Shown: positions 32,077-41,003 of the stretch, piece by piece
Numbering within the stretch: position 1 is the stretch's first letter
How the letters are laid out: the number at the start of each line of letters is the position of its first letter
Assembly: GCA_947630625.1 (NCBI GenBank)
Contig: CANRIL010000006.1
Location: forward strand, 35,834 to 99,833
Direction: 5' to 3'
DNA from: an uncultured Clostridia bacterium
Lineage (GTDB): Bacteria > Bacillota > Clostridia > Oscillospirales > CAG-272
DNA length: 64,000 bases
Program-made: the position numbers and the translations under genes
The notes under the pieces: generated by a model
The model's database searches: none
Seen by the model: only the letters and a program-made list of their open reading frames with translations
What the model was told of the DNA's origin: nothing

Positions 32077-32760
32077 ATGAGCGACTCGAAGAGAACATGG
32101 ACGGCAGTCGTGATCACGGTGTTTGCGTGCGCGGTGATGGCTGTCGTCGACGGGGTCATCTCCCCGCCTTACGCGGTAAAATCCGCCGTCAAGCTCGTAC
32201 TTTTTGTCGGTCTGCCGCTCCTTTATCTGTTCGCCTCGAAAGACGACTCGTTCCGCCGCCGGTTCATACCGGGGAAAGGGCGCGGCGCCTATATCTCTGC
32301 CGCGGTCGTCGGCGTCTGCGTATACGCGCTGATCGTCGGCGGGTATTTCGCGCTTCGCGGCATATTTGATTTTTCCGCCGTCACCGCGTCGCTCGCCGGT
32401 GGAGAGGGCGTCACGCGGGACAATTTTCCGCTTGTCGCCGTGTACATTTCGTTCGTCAACTCGTTTTGCGAGGAGCTGATGTTTCGCGGGTTTGCGTTTG
32501 GCGTTCTGTGCGACCGGTTTTCGCGCCGCGCCGCTTATGTTTTTTCTTCCGTCGCCTTTGCGCTATATCACGTGGCGATCATGTCCGGGTGGTTCTCGCC
32601 GCTGATGTTTTCGCTTCTGCTCGTCGGGCTTTTCCTAGGAGGCGTGATTTTTGACATTTTCGACGACAAATGCGGGACGCTGTACCCGTCGTGGATGATA
32701 CACATCGCCGCGAATCTCGGCATAAACACGGTCGGGCTCATTCTTTTCGGCATAATATAA
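32077..32760 (+). CDS. CPBP-family intramembrane glutamic protease (CAAX-like)
   Basis: This 227-residue integral membrane protein has about seven hydrophobic helices and the three CPBP signature blocks: EELMFRGFAFG (EExxxR) near residue 131, ALYHVAIM (FxxxH-type His), and HIAANLGIN near the end. Homologues are Rce1-like glutamic proteases; in Gram-positive bacteria many act in bacteriocin self-immunity or peptide maturation. No bacteriocin gene is visible next to it. GGAGG lies 8 bp before the ATG. The following gene starts 15 bp downstream and is probably co-expressed. Confidence 0.92.
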   Translation: MSDSKRTWTAVVITVFACAVMAVVDGVISPPYAVKSAVKLVLFVGLPLLYLFASKDDSFRRRFIPGKGRGAYISAAVVGVCVYALIVGGYFALRGIFDFSAVTASLAGGEGVTRDNFPLVAVYISFVNSFCEELMFRGFAFGVLCDRFSRRAAYVFSSVAFALYHVAIMSGWFSPLMFSLLLVGLFLGGVIFDIFDDKCGTLYPSWMIHIAANLGINTVGLILFGII

Positions 32761-32775
32761 CGGGGAGGTGGTTTT

Positions 32776-33393
32776 TTGGAAACGCTGTATATCGTCTTTT
32801 CGGCGACACAGTATAAAACGGGCGGTTTCATACGCACGGTGACGCGCGGCGAATACAACCACGTCTCCGTCGCGTTTGATCCCGCGCTGAACGAGGTCTA
32901 TTCATTCGGCAGGCTCGCGCTGCACGCGCCGTTCTGCGGCGGGTTCGTCCGCGAGGGGAGCGAGCGCTTTCTGAGCGGCAAAAGGCGGTCGCAGATCGCG
33001 GTTTGCGCGGTCAGAATCGACGGCGAACACATGCGCGCGGTGCGCGGCAGGCTCGCGGAGATGCTTGAGTCGGGACCGGAGAAATATGTGTACAACATGC
33101 TCTCCGCCGCGTGCGTCCCAATCAGGCGGCGCGTCAGGATCAGGGACTGTTACACGTGCGTTGAGTTCGCGGTGAGCCTGCTTATGACGGCGGGTCTTCC
33201 GCTCGACGATTCATATCACTCGATCACGGAGCTCTATCGGCTGCTTTCGACGGGTGAAATTTATCGCGGTGAATTCCCGGACGGAGGCGCTGTCACGGAC
33301 GCTTCATATTTTGATGAAATCCCCGTGCTCGTGTGCGTCAGAATGACGACGCGGCAGCTGTGGCGCATGGCGTACCGCCTTATAAACCGCTAA
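32776..33393 (+). CDS. Putative permuted NlpC/P60 (YiiX-like) papain-fold protein
   Basis: This 205-residue protein has no signal peptide or membrane helix. The His of RGEYNHVSVAFD (about residue 28) comes before the Cys of DCYTCVEFAVSLLM (about residue 120). His-before-Cys order with the C-x-E-F context is characteristic of circularly permuted papain-fold NlpC/P60 proteins of the YiiX type; these act as amidases, acyltransferases or peptidases. The start is TTG at 32776, supported by GGGGAGG 7 bp upstream. A conserved-looking hydrophobic start (LYIVFSATQYKTGGFIR) fits the first strand of that fold. Substrate unknown; family assignment is from motif order only. Confidence 0.65.
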   Translation: METLYIVFSATQYKTGGFIRTVTRGEYNHVSVAFDPALNEVYSFGRLALHAPFCGGFVREGSERFLSGKRRSQIAVCAVRIDGEHMRAVRGRLAEMLESGPEKYVYNMLSAACVPIRRRVRIRDCYTCVEFAVSLLMTAGLPLDDSYHSITELYRLLSTGEIYRGEFPDGGAVTDASYFDEIPVLVCVRMTTRQLWRMAYRLINR

Positions 33394-33418
33394 AACCGAA
33401 ATTTTCACAAGATATATG

Positions 33419-33447
33419 TTGAAAAAGCTTTAGTTTTAGTGTATACT
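33419..33447 (+). promoter_or_regulatory. Promoter of the CotH-like gene
   Basis: TTGAAA (33419-33424) and TATACT (33442-33447) are spaced by 17 bp, about 50 bp before the start region. Confidence 0.78.
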
Positions 33448-33497
33448 TGTTTATAAGAGGCGCCGTCCTGGGCGTATGAAGACGAACGGAGTTATAT

Positions 33498-36400
33498 GTG
33501 ACAATGAAAAAGATACGCGGCGGAAGGCTTGCGCTTTCCATTTTGTCGATACTGCTCGTGCTGGCGATCACGTCATGCGTCGGCGGCGGGGACGCCCCCG
33601 CGGAAAGCGCGACGGGCGGGACGGAGGCGACGGAGCCGGAAGAAACCGTATACGAGCCTGTGATCGACGCTGACGCTGACTCGCTTGACGGGATAACTAT
33701 CAGGTCTGCCGACGACCTTGCGAAGATCGGCACGGATGCGGAGCATCCGCTCAACGGCAAATATTATCTCGTAATAGATATCGATCTGTCCGGAAGGGAA
33801 TGGACGCCTATCGGCGGCGCAAACGGGCAGAGCGGCGTTTTCATGGGTCAGGGTGTTTTTTGCGGCTATTTTGACGGCAGAGGGCACACGATAAGCGGGC
33901 TTACTATAAACGCCTCCGGCGTCGGCTACACGTCGTACTGGGGGCTTTTCGGCTCTGTCGGCGGAAGGGACGAATACGACCCGACAGTAATAAAGGATAT
34001 AACCTTTTCAAATGTTTCGATAAATCTCAGCTCATACGCCGATACGGGCGTCGGCACGCTCGCGGGGCAGGTCAACGGCAGCGTCGAGATCAGCGGTATC
34101 TCGCTTCTGTCGGGGTCTGTTTCGTACAGCGGCAGCGGCAATCTCGGCTGCGGCGGGCTCATCGGGCAGTGCCGCACGCAGAGGCTCGCCGACATGTCAA
34201 ACGAGTTCATCAGCATCACCGACATATTCAGCAACGTCAAAGTCTCGTCGCAGAACAGCGGCTGGGACACGGGCGCCGGGATCATAGGCAGGATCAGGGA
34301 TTCGTCGCTCGGAAGACTCGCAAACGTCGTCCTTGTGGCAGATGCTGTGTCCGAGGGGATGACGGCGTGCGCCATCGCGACAGGCGACAGCACGGCGGCG
34401 GTGATGGAGAATTTATACTTTCTCAACGGAACGGGCGTCGCGAGGGACGGGCTCGGAAAAGGCGTGAGCGAAGAAAAAATGACGGACGGTTCGCTCTCGC
34501 TCGCCTCGACATGGACGGTAAATGAAGGATCATATCCGCTCCTGACGGCGGTCGCCGGGCGCGAGGGCTTCAGCCTTATGGACCTCGCCGTGCTTGAATT
34601 TGCATCGGGCGAATCATCGTCGGGCGTCCGCAGCGCGTTCTCGCTGCCGACGACGGTGCTCGGTCATAAGATCACATGGACTTCCGAAAACGAGTCGGTC
34701 ATATCCGTGTCCGGTACGCGGGCGAACGTCACCCAGCCTGAGCAGGGACACGTAAACGTCAAGCTGATCGCCGATTTCGGCGTCGGGATGAAGGAATTTG
34801 TGATACGCGTGCTTGGAAAGCTCGCGGACGGGCTCTATTTTATCACCGGATACATCGAGGCGGACAAACCGATCGAGGTCGGCGGATACGATGCGGGCGC
34901 GACATTTACGTGGAAGATAGAAAATTACGCCGACGGGACGACGCGCACCGAAACGACCGAGGAGCCGAAGCTGACGCTCGGCAAGAACGATTCCGAAAGC
35001 CTTGTCACCGTCAGCACGGAAGGCTCAAATCCCATTTCGATATATTATAGCGCATTGCCTGTCGTATATATAGACAGCGGCACGCAGTATGACGGGATAC
35101 CCACGACTTACGTTGACGCGCACATAAAGGTTACGGCGCCGGCGGGCACAAAGGGGCTTTACGACGGGGACACCGAGATCAGAGTCCGCGGCAATTCAAC
35201 GGCGACGCTGCCGAAGCGCCCGTTCAAGCTCAAGCTCGACAAGAAGGATAATCTGCTCGGCATCGACAAAGAGGGCAAGAGCAAGCACTGGGTGTTGCTC
35301 GCGAACGCTAAAGACCCGACGCTGATGAGAAATAAGCTGCTGATGGATTTCTCGGAGGCGATCGGGACCGAGGCTTACATCAGTTCGGAAAACGTCACTT
35401 TGATATATAACGGCGAATACTGCGGCGTCTACGAGCTTTCCGAACACGTCCGCGTCGGGGAGACGCGCGTCAATGTCTTTGACTGGGAGGAATACGCTGA
35501 GGACGTTGCCGAAAAAATTGCGAATGAGACGGCGGTCGGGGCGGACGCAGACAGGATAGCGGACGAGATCGAGACGCGAATGCTGACGGATTGGTCGTGG
35601 ATGAGAAGCGGGAAAGTCTCGTATAACGGCAAAATCTACGATTTCGTGAGCGATCTCGGCATGGATAAGCTGCCGTCACAGACGGGCGGATTCTTGCTTG
35701 AGATGGATTTCTATGCCTTCAATAACGGCGAGCTCGCGTCGACGCGGACTGCGTACGCGCAGCCGCTCTATTTCAACACGCCGGAGCCCGTCGGCTGGGA
35801 TTCGCTCAATTCGTTTTATTCGACCGAGCTTTACGGATACGCGTACAGATACGTTCAGTCGTTCGAATACGCGCTGCACAGCGACGATTTCTTCTACCGC
35901 GACAGCGACGACCACTACGCCGCCGAGAACTGGTGGAACAAGTGGGAGCCGAGAGTTTACACGAAGATGGAGTATTCGGACCCCGCCAACAGCGGCAAGC
36001 ATTACAGCGAGTTGTTCGATATGGATAATCTCGTCGAGAACTTTATTTTCTGCGAGATCGCGATGAACTGGGACAGCATGAAAAACAGCTTCTTCGTTTA
36101 CAAGGATATTGACGACCTCGCAAAGATCGGTCCGCAGTGGGATTTTGACTGGGCGTGGGGCAATGTCCTCTGGAACAGCGCGACATGGGCGCCCGAATCG
36201 TGGCACTGCCGCGACCAGGTATTCATGCAGGAGCAGTATTATCAGGAGGTCCAGTGGAACTGCCTTCTCATCCGCGACCCGTATTTCGTGACGAAGGTCT
36301 ACGAGGCGTGGGAAAAGATGCGGGACGACCAGATCGAGACGCTCGTCGGAAAGGGCGGCACGATAGATTCTTATTCATCCTACATCCGCCGCTCCGCGCT

Positions 36401-36899
36401 TGCAAACGATTCAAGATGGGCGGAGATCATGGCGGGATACAACAGCTATTCGGGCGAATACTATTTCCCGAATTATGAGGAAGAGCTTGTCCGCATGAAG
36501 GATTTCGTGTCGACGAGAATGGCGTGGCTCGACAGGCAGTTCACGGATGTGAACACGCTCATAAGGTCGCTCGGCGTCTACCGTTCCTCTCCCGGAAAAA
36601 TGTCGGAGCCGAAGGTCGATGTCTCCGGCAATAAGGCAAACATAAGCTGCGCCGTGTCCGACCAGTCGATAAAGTATATCAGGTTCCAGATCAACGGCAC
36701 GATCGTTATCGACGCCGAGGTGAAAAACGGAACCGCGAGCGTGAGCGTCGACACGTCGCGGCTCGATAAGGACGGATATAACTGCGTCGTGGCGTATGCG
36801 TGCGACGGCGGCAGGGAGTATATTGTAGACGAGGCGCACAGCGATATCGGGAATTATCGCAATATTGTCTCGAATTTCAAGAGCTTTAAGCTTTCATAA
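33498..36899 (+). CDS. CotH-kinase-family surface lipoprotein with beta-helix (GLUG-like) domain
   Basis: The protein is 1133 residues. The lipoprotein signal ends at Cys27 (ITSC). Residues ~50-370 look like a GLUG/pectin-lyase-type beta-helix (GYFDGRGHTISGLTI, YWGLFGSV, GTLAGQVNGSVEISG, GGLIGQ). An Ig-like segment follows (~370-440). The C-terminal half is a CotH domain: IRVRGNSTATLPKRPFKLKL near residue 561, WVLLANAKDPTLMRNKL, YNGEYCGVYELSEHV, and DFDWAWGN near 882, whose Asp residues match the metal-binding site of CotH. CotH in Bacillus spores phosphorylates coat proteins; surface CotH proteins in Clostridia are uncharacterised. The start could be GTG 33498 or ATG 33504; GGAG is 6 or 12 bp away respectively. 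It is followed by a terminator. Confidence 0.9.
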   Translation: MTMKKIRGGRLALSILSILLVLAITSCVGGGDAPAESATGGTEATEPEETVYEPVIDADADSLDGITIRSADDLAKIGTDAEHPLNGKYYLVIDIDLSGREWTPIGGANGQSGVFMGQGVFCGYFDGRGHTISGLTINASGVGYTSYWGLFGSVGGRDEYDPTVIKDITFSNVSINLSSYADTGVGTLAGQVNGSVEISGISLLSGSVSYSGSGNLGCGGLIGQCRTQRLADMSNEFISITDIFSNVKVSSQNSGWDTGAGIIGRIRDSSLGRLANVVLVADAVSEGMTACAIATGDSTAAVMENLYFLNGTGVARDGLGKGVSEEKMTDGSLSLASTWTVNEGSYPLLTAVAGREGFSLMDLAVLEFASGESSSGVRSAFSLPTTVLGHKITWTSENESVISVSGTRANVTQPEQGHVNVKLIADFGVGMKEFVIRVLGKLADGLYFITGYIEADKPIEVGGYDAGATFTWKIENYADGTTRTETTEEPKLTLGKNDSESLVTVSTEGSNPISIYYSALPVVYIDSGTQYDGIPTTYVDAHIKVTAPAGTKGLYDGDTEIRVRGNSTATLPKRPFKLKLDKKDNLLGIDKEGKSKHWVLLANAKDPTLMRNKLLMDFSEAIGTEAYISSENVTLIYNGEYCGVYELSEHVRVGETRVNVFDWEEYAEDVAEKIANETAVGADADRIADEIETRMLTDWSWMRSGKVSYNGKIYDFVSDLGMDKLPSQTGGFLLEMDFYAFNNGELASTRTAYAQPLYFNTPEPVGWDSLNSFYSTELYGYAYRYVQSFEYALHSDDFFYRDSDDHYAAENWWNKWEPRVYTKMEYSDPANSGKHYSELFDMDNLVENFIFCEIAMNWDSMKNSFFVYKDIDDLAKIGPQWDFDWAWGNVLWNSATWAPESWHCRDQVFMQEQYYQEVQWNCLLIRDPYFVTKVYEAWEKMRDDQIETLVGKGGTIDSYSSYIRRSALANDSRWAEIMAGYNSYSGEYYFPNYEEELVRMKDFVSTRMAWLDRQFTDVNTLIRSLGVYRSSPGKMSEPKVDVSGNKANISCAVSDQSIKYIRFQINGTIVIDAEVKNGTASVSVDTSRLDKDGYNCVVAYACDGGREYIVDEAHSDIGNYRNIVSNFKSFKLS

Positions 36900-36902
36900 A
36901 AA

Positions 36903-36947
36903 AATAAGGGGCGCCGGGCGGATAGAGATCCCGAGGCGCCCCGTATT
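36903..36947. terminator. Bidirectional terminator between CotH and DUF2284 genes
   Basis: The arms GGGGCGCC (36908-36915) and GGCGCCCC (36935-36942) pair perfectly, with A/T-rich flanks that extend the stem and give a T-run on either strand, and an inner CGGG/CCCG pairing. Confidence 0.85.
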
Positions 36948-37457
36948 TTATTCGATGAATACGGCGGAATACCAGTTCTGTTCCTCCCGCTCGGCGTCCG
37001 CAAGCGTGCGGAGCGGGAGCCCGAGCGCGTGCACGGTCTTATATACGTCAATCCCGACGCTGTGAAACGCGGGGCGCGCCGTGTGCGGGTTGCGGCACGG
37101 CTCGTTTTTCACCGCCGCGCACTCCCGGCAAAGTGCGCAGTCCGAAAGCGAGAACGCGAAATAGAATCCGTCGCGGTACGCGTCGCCCTCGATCGCGAAC
37201 GATATTTTCTGCGAGAGCGATTTGTCGTGCGTATGGATGATGATGCCGCCGCTGTAGCGGGAGAGCATTTCGCGGTATTGCTCCATCGTCGGTGAGCCTG
37301 GGCGGGACGGGCAAGTGTGGCTCCTGCCCCAGTCCGGGCAGCCGAACATGCACTTGAGCAGCGTCCGTGAATCAAAGCATATGTCGGATATTGTGAATTC
37401 AACCGCGTCCGCCGCGCCGAGAGCGAGCGCGCGTTCAGTGTATTTTTGATATTTCAT
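36948..37457 (-). CDS. DUF2284 Cys-rich metal-binding protein
   Basis: The protein is 169 residues. Cys clusters lie in LLKCMFGCPDWGRSHTCPSR (three Cys, residues ~35-50) and CALCRECAAVKNEPCRNP (four Cys, around 108-125), arranged as in DUF2284 proteins. These are small cytoplasmic proteins proposed to bind metal or an iron-sulfur cluster; function is not established. The ATG at 37457 has GGAGGAG 8 bp upstream; the in-frame start at 37643 would overlap the smpB promoter and start and is rejected. Convergent with the CotH gene. Confidence 0.86.
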   Translation of the reverse strand: MKYQKYTERALALGAADAVEFTISDICFDSRTLLKCMFGCPDWGRSHTCPSRPGSPTMEQYREMLSRYSGGIIIHTHDKSLSQKISFAIEGDAYRDGFYFAFSLSDCALCRECAAVKNEPCRNPHTARPAFHSVGIDVYKTVHALGLPLRTLADAEREEQNWYSAVFIE

Positions 37458-37485
37458 TTTTTGTCTCCTCCGTTTATATGACAAT

Positions 37486-37514
37486 ATTTTATCACAAAGG
37501 CGCTCTAACGACAA
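37486..37514 (-). promoter_or_regulatory. Promoter of the DUF2284 gene
   Basis: On the minus strand TTGTCG (37509-37514) and TAAAAT (37486-37491) are spaced by 17 bp. Confidence 0.68.
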
Positions 37515-37544
37515 CAGGATTTCTCGGGAGATGGTGAGGCGCAC

Positions 37545-37573
37545 TTGACAAACGGGCGGCGAGGGAATATAAT
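37545..37573 (+). promoter_or_regulatory. Consensus promoter of smpB
   Basis: A perfect TTGACA (37545-37550) and TATAAT (37568-37573) are spaced by 17 bp, about 38 bp before the GTG start of smpB. Confidence 0.9.
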
Positions 37574-37611
37574 AATTAGCAGCCGCCGCATAATAAAGGG
37601 GGTGATGCGCC

Positions 37612-38094
37612 GTGGCTGACAAGAAAAAGAGCGACGGCCGCATTATCGCGCAGAACAGGGCGGCGCGTCACGAATATTTTATCGAGGATACGATCGAGGC
37701 GGGCATCGTGCTTTACGGGACGGAGGTCAAGAGCGTCCGCGCAGGTGCCGTCAATCTGAAGGATTCATACTGCCGTATCGAACGCGGCGAGATATACGCG
37801 TTCGGGTTCCACATCAGTCCGTATGAGAAGGGGAACATATTCAACCGCGACCCGCTGCGCCCGAAAAAGCTGCTCATGCACCGCCGCGAGATCGAAAAGC
37901 TCCACACGAAGGTGACACAGCAAGGGTACACGCTCGTGCCGCTCTCGATATATTTCTCCGGCTCAAACGTCAAGATGGCGGTCGGACTTTGCAAGGGCAA
38001 AAAGCTGCACGACAAGCGCGACGCGGAGGCCGAAAATGACGCGAAGCGCATGATGGCGAGATACACGCGCGAGCAGGAGCGCCGGGACTGGTAA
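37612..38094 (+). CDS. smpB: SsrA-binding protein SmpB
   Basis: SmpB carries tmRNA to stalled ribosomes for trans-translation. The protein is 160 residues, normal for the family, with ARHEYFIEDTIEAGIVLYGTEVKS, the beta-barrel core, and the basic C-terminal tail (GKKLHDKRDAEAENDAKRMM) that reads into the empty mRNA channel. GTG at 37612 follows AAAGGGGG 8 bp upstream. It belongs with the tmRNA gene 650 bp downstream, the nitroreductase gene lying between them. Confidence 0.97.
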   Translation: MADKKKSDGRIIAQNRAARHEYFIEDTIEAGIVLYGTEVKSVRAGAVNLKDSYCRIERGEIYAFGFHISPYEKGNIFNRDPLRPKKLLMHRREIEKLHTKVTQQGYTLVPLSIYFSGSNVKMAVGLCKGKKLHDKRDAEAENDAKRMMARYTREQERRDW

Positions 38095-38143
38095 ATTATA
38101 GGCCACAACAAAAACAAAAACAGACAAACGAAAGGAGCACCGC

Positions 38144-38665
38144 ATGGAGATCAGGGAAGCGATAGCGGAAAGAAGGAGCACGAGGGCTTTTACGGAACGT
38201 GAAGTCACACGCGAGGAACTTTATGAGATACTGCGCGCGGGAATCATGGCGCCGAGCGCGTGCAATATGCAGTCGTGGCACTTTTACGTTGTCGCGGGCG
38301 AGGAGCGCGGGAAGCTGCGCGGCGTCTGCGCCGACTGGGTGGCGGAGGCTCCTTTGACGATAATCGTCTGTACCGACAGGTCGGCGATAGAGGCGAGATT
38401 CGGCGAGCGCGCCAAAAAATTTGCCGTTCAGGATACGGCGCTCGCGATGGAGAATATGCTCCTTGCCGCGACCGGGCTCGGACTCGGAGGATGCGTTATA
38501 GGCGCATACGATCAGGACGCGTGCGCGGTATCGTTCGGCATTCCGGAGCATCACCATGTCGTCGCGCTTCTGCCGATAGGCGAGCCTCGTGAAAAGATCC
38601 CGCCGCGCGAGCGCAAACCGCTCGAAGACGTTGTGACTTTCGTCGGCGGACAGAAAAATTTCTGA
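38144..38665 (+). CDS. Nitroreductase-family FMN oxidoreductase
   Basis: The 173-residue protein is a compact nitroreductase: RRSTRAFTEREVTREEL and APSACNMQSWHFYVV near the N-terminus give the FMN-phosphate contacts, and LLAATGLGLGGCVIGAY is the glycine-rich dimer segment. Such enzymes reduce quinones, nitro compounds or flavin substrates with NAD(P)H; the physiological substrate here is not known. ATG 38144 has AAAGGAG 7 bp upstream. It is 49 bp after smpB and is likely in the same transcript. Confidence 0.92.
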   Translation: MEIREAIAERRSTRAFTEREVTREELYEILRAGIMAPSACNMQSWHFYVVAGEERGKLRGVCADWVAEAPLTIIVCTDRSAIEARFGERAKKFAVQDTALAMENMLLAATGLGLGGCVIGAYDQDACAVSFGIPEHHHVVALLPIGEPREKIPPRERKPLEDVVTFVGGQKNF

Positions 38666-38737
38666 TTTTCCTTGGCAAAAGCGATAAAACGAACAATTTC
38701 GACATACGCATAAAAGCGATATGCAATTGTATAAAAC

Positions 38738-39089
38738 GGGGGCGTAAAGGTTTCGACGGGGATTTTGAGATATGATAAGCGTGCAGAGCATGGGGAAAGC
38801 TCTTTAAACCGGCTCCGATTAAATTTTAAACGCTAACGATAATAGTTTAGCAGTCGCTGCCTGACGGCGGCGCGTCCGCTCTCGGGGGTACCACGACCCG
38901 ACCGCGGGCGTCACTACAGTGGTGAACGTGAGCCGCGCTTTAGCGCTTGAAACGGCCACGCATTAAAGCGCTGCCCCTTCCGTTCCGCGGTCATCCGGCG
39001 CGGTCGGGGGAGAAAATAAAGGTGTCCTACGCACGTAGAAAGTCATAAGGAAAGGTTTTCGGACAGGAGTTCGATTCTCCTCGCCTCCA
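38738..39089 (+). ncRNA. ssrA: Transfer-messenger RNA (tmRNA)
   Basis: The 5' end GGGGGCGTAAAGGTTTCGAC and the 3' end GGACAGGAGTTCGATTCTCC (TPsiC arm) followed by CGCCTCCA pair as the acceptor stem; the CCA is not encoded. The tag reading frame is 38832-38864 and encodes ANDNSLAVAA, then TGA. It ends in the -AA degradation signal read by ClpXP. The GC-rich pseudoknot region follows the tag. A plausible promoter (TCGACA at 38699-38704 with a TGCAAT at 38722-38727) is weak. With SmpB it rescues stalled ribosomes. Confidence 0.97.
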
Positions 39090-39097
39090 TATCTGAC

Positions 39098-39126
39098 GGG
39101 CGCACCCTGAAAAGAAGGGCGCGCCC
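39098..39126 (+). terminator. Terminator of ssrA
   Basis: An 11-bp stem with one mismatch (39098-39108 with 39116-39126) and a 7-base loop begins 9 bp after the tmRNA 3' end; GCATTTGTTT follows. Its descending arm overlaps the first unit of the tandem repeat. Confidence 0.75.
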
Positions 39127-39354
39127 GCATTTGTTTGGGATGCGTCCGTTTTGGCTGGGCTGCGCCCGTAAGGGGTGGGATGTGTCCGTATTGGTAGGGC
39201 AGCGCCCACATGGATGGGGACACCCGTATTTGCTGGGCTGTACCCGTAAGTGGGTGGGAATGTGTCCGCATGGGATGGGCTGCGCCCACATGGATGGGGA
39301 ACCCGTATTGGCTTGGCTGTACCCGTAAGGGGTGAGATTGCGCTTGTATTGGAA
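39117..39354. repeat. Nested ~20-bp tandem repeat behind ssrA
   Basis: Twelve head-to-tail units of 18-21 bp begin with GGG and carry a CCCGTA or CCCACATGG core (starts at 39117, 39137, 39157, 39177, 39197, 39217, 39235, 39256, 39277, 39297, 39315 and 39334). The units repeat in a fixed order with a period of four (about 80 bp): 39157-39234 and 39235-39314 are near copies, and the next pair continues the series. There are no spacers. No promoter or ribosome site makes it a gene; long minus-strand frames through it are Pro/His/Arg-rich compositional artefacts. Confidence 0.9.
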
Positions 39355-39455
39355 GGGCGCCTCCCGCCCCGTTTTTTTGCGCAAAATCCATAATTAAGTA
39401 CCGCGCCGCCTCGCCCGATGAGGCAAATATTTTGTTTAAAATTTCTCCCCGCATA

Positions 39456-39484
39456 TTGATTTATAAAAGCTGATTTGGTATAAT
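39456..39484 (+). promoter_or_regulatory. Promoter of the MBOAT/DHHW operon
   Basis: TTGATT (39456-39461) and TATAAT (39479-39484) are spaced by 17 bp, about 65 bp before the ATG at 39550. Confidence 0.8.
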
Positions 39485-39549
39485 AACTTCACAGCGCGTT
39501 GTCGGTTTCTGACGAACGCCTTTAATATATATTCCGGCGGTAACAAAAT

Positions 39550-40986
39550 ATGGTCTTCTCAAGCATGGTTTTTGTTTTTCTGTTCTTTGTGCTGAACATC
39601 CTCGTGCACAATTTGTGCGGCAGCATACGGGCGAAAAACGCTGCCATGCTTATTTTTTCGCTCATTTTTTACAGCTGGGCAGGCCTCGGCTTTACTGCCG
39701 TCATGCTCATCGATGTCCTCATCTGCTGGTTTTTCGCGCTGCGAATAGAGCGGGGACCTGAATCGTCAAAGCGGCGGATGCTCGTGATCTGCGTCGCGCT
39801 CGTTCTTCTTATACTCGGATTTTTCAAATATACAAAATTTCTCTTCTTCAATATCGGAATGCTGACGGGCGCGGAAACGCCGGAATTTGTTTCCGGGATC
39901 GCGCTTCCGATAGGCATCTCGTTTTACACGTTCCAGCTGATCTCATACGTCGCGGACGTTTACCGTGGCGAGGTCGAGGCGCAGCCGAAATTCAGCGTGC
40001 TTTTGCTGTATGCGTGCCTGTTCCACCAGTGCGTGGCGGGGCCTATCGTGCGATACAGCGACATCGAACACGATATATTTGAGCGCCGCACGACGCCGGG
40101 CGCGACATCGCGCGGAATAAGCCGTTTCACGGTCGGGCTCGCAAAAAAGGCCGTGCTCGCGAACTCGTGCGCCGCGATAGCCGACGCGTATTTCGCGGTT
40201 GACCCGTCTTCGCTCGCCTCTCAGCCGGCGGCGGGGCTGTGGCTCGCGGGGCTCGCGTTCATGCTCCAGATATACCTTGATTTTTCCGCATATTCTGACA
40301 TGGCTATCGGAATGGGGCTGATGTGCGGATTCCATTACCGCGAGAATTTCAACTACCCCTATATCGCCGATTCCGTGACTGATTTCTGGCGCAGGTGGCA
40401 CATGTCGCTGTCCGGATTTTTCCGCGATTACGTCTATATCCCGCTCGGCGGCAACAGGCGCGGGCGCGGGCGGCAGCTGTTCAATCTCTTCGTCGTCTGG
40501 GCGCTCACCGGCTTCTGGCATGGCGCGTCATGGAATTATATAATCTGGGGCGTCTATTTCTTCTTATTCCTCGCCGCGGAAAAATTCCTGCTCGGTGAAC
40601 ATATTGATTCGATCCCCGCCGTCATCAGGCACGTGTGCGTTTTGGTCATCGTGTATTTTTCATGGATCATCTTCAAGTTCGAGGACTTGGGGCAGCTTTT
40701 GACCGTGCTCGGCGGCATGTTCGGGCTTGGAGAGGGCGGTTTTTCAAACCTTGCCGTCTCGCTCGAGCTGCGCTCAAACTATATTCTTTTGATAGTCGCG
40801 ATAATAGCGTCGACGCCGCTCGGCGCGAAGGCAGCGTCGTTTTTGCGCCGCCGCGCAAAGGAGGGCGGCGCGGCGTTCGCCGTCTGGTCGGTGTTCGAGG
40901 TCGTCCATCCGGTGCTTTTGCTGTTCTTGTCGGCGACGGCGCTGGCGGGCAACAGCTATAACCCGTTTCTGTACTTTATATTCTGA
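39550..40986 (+). CDS. MBOAT-family O-acyltransferase (AlgI/DltB-like)
   Basis: This 478-residue polytopic membrane protein has about ten hydrophobic segments. The MBOAT core is clear: GIALPIGISFYTFQLISYVADVYRG, CLFHQCVAGPIVRYSDIE, and RRWHMSLSGFFRDYVYIPLGG, then FWHGASWNYIIWG with the catalytic His. It moves acyl groups, usually acetyl, across the membrane for transfer onto a polysaccharide or teichoic acid. The next gene encodes its extracytoplasmic partner, as in AlgI-AlgX/AlgJ systems. The ATG lacks a strong ribosome site; a weak CGGCGGTAA is upstream. Confidence 0.93.
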   Translation: MVFSSMVFVFLFFVLNILVHNLCGSIRAKNAAMLIFSLIFYSWAGLGFTAVMLIDVLICWFFALRIERGPESSKRRMLVICVALVLLILGFFKYTKFLFFNIGMLTGAETPEFVSGIALPIGISFYTFQLISYVADVYRGEVEAQPKFSVLLLYACLFHQCVAGPIVRYSDIEHDIFERRTTPGATSRGISRFTVGLAKKAVLANSCAAIADAYFAVDPSSLASQPAAGLWLAGLAFMLQIYLDFSAYSDMAIGMGLMCGFHYRENFNYPYIADSVTDFWRRWHMSLSGFFRDYVYIPLGGNRRGRGRQLFNLFVVWALTGFWHGASWNYIIWGVYFFLFLAAEKFLLGEHIDSIPAVIRHVCVLVIVYFSWIIFKFEDLGQLLTVLGGMFGLGEGGFSNLAVSLELRSNYILLIVAIIASTPLGAKAASFLRRRAKEGGAAFAVWSVFEVVHPVLLLFLSATALAGNSYNPFLYFIF

Positions 40987-41003
40987 CGGGAGGGCGTGCG
41001 AAA

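Noticed and set aside
39117..39354. CRISPR array interpretation of the repeats
   Set aside because: Units are contiguous with no unique spacers, degenerate and GC-skewed.
38963..39454. 163-residue minus-strand frame over ssrA and the repeat
   Set aside because: It overlaps a certain tmRNA and the tandem repeat; its Pro/His/Arg/Gln pattern is repeat-derived.
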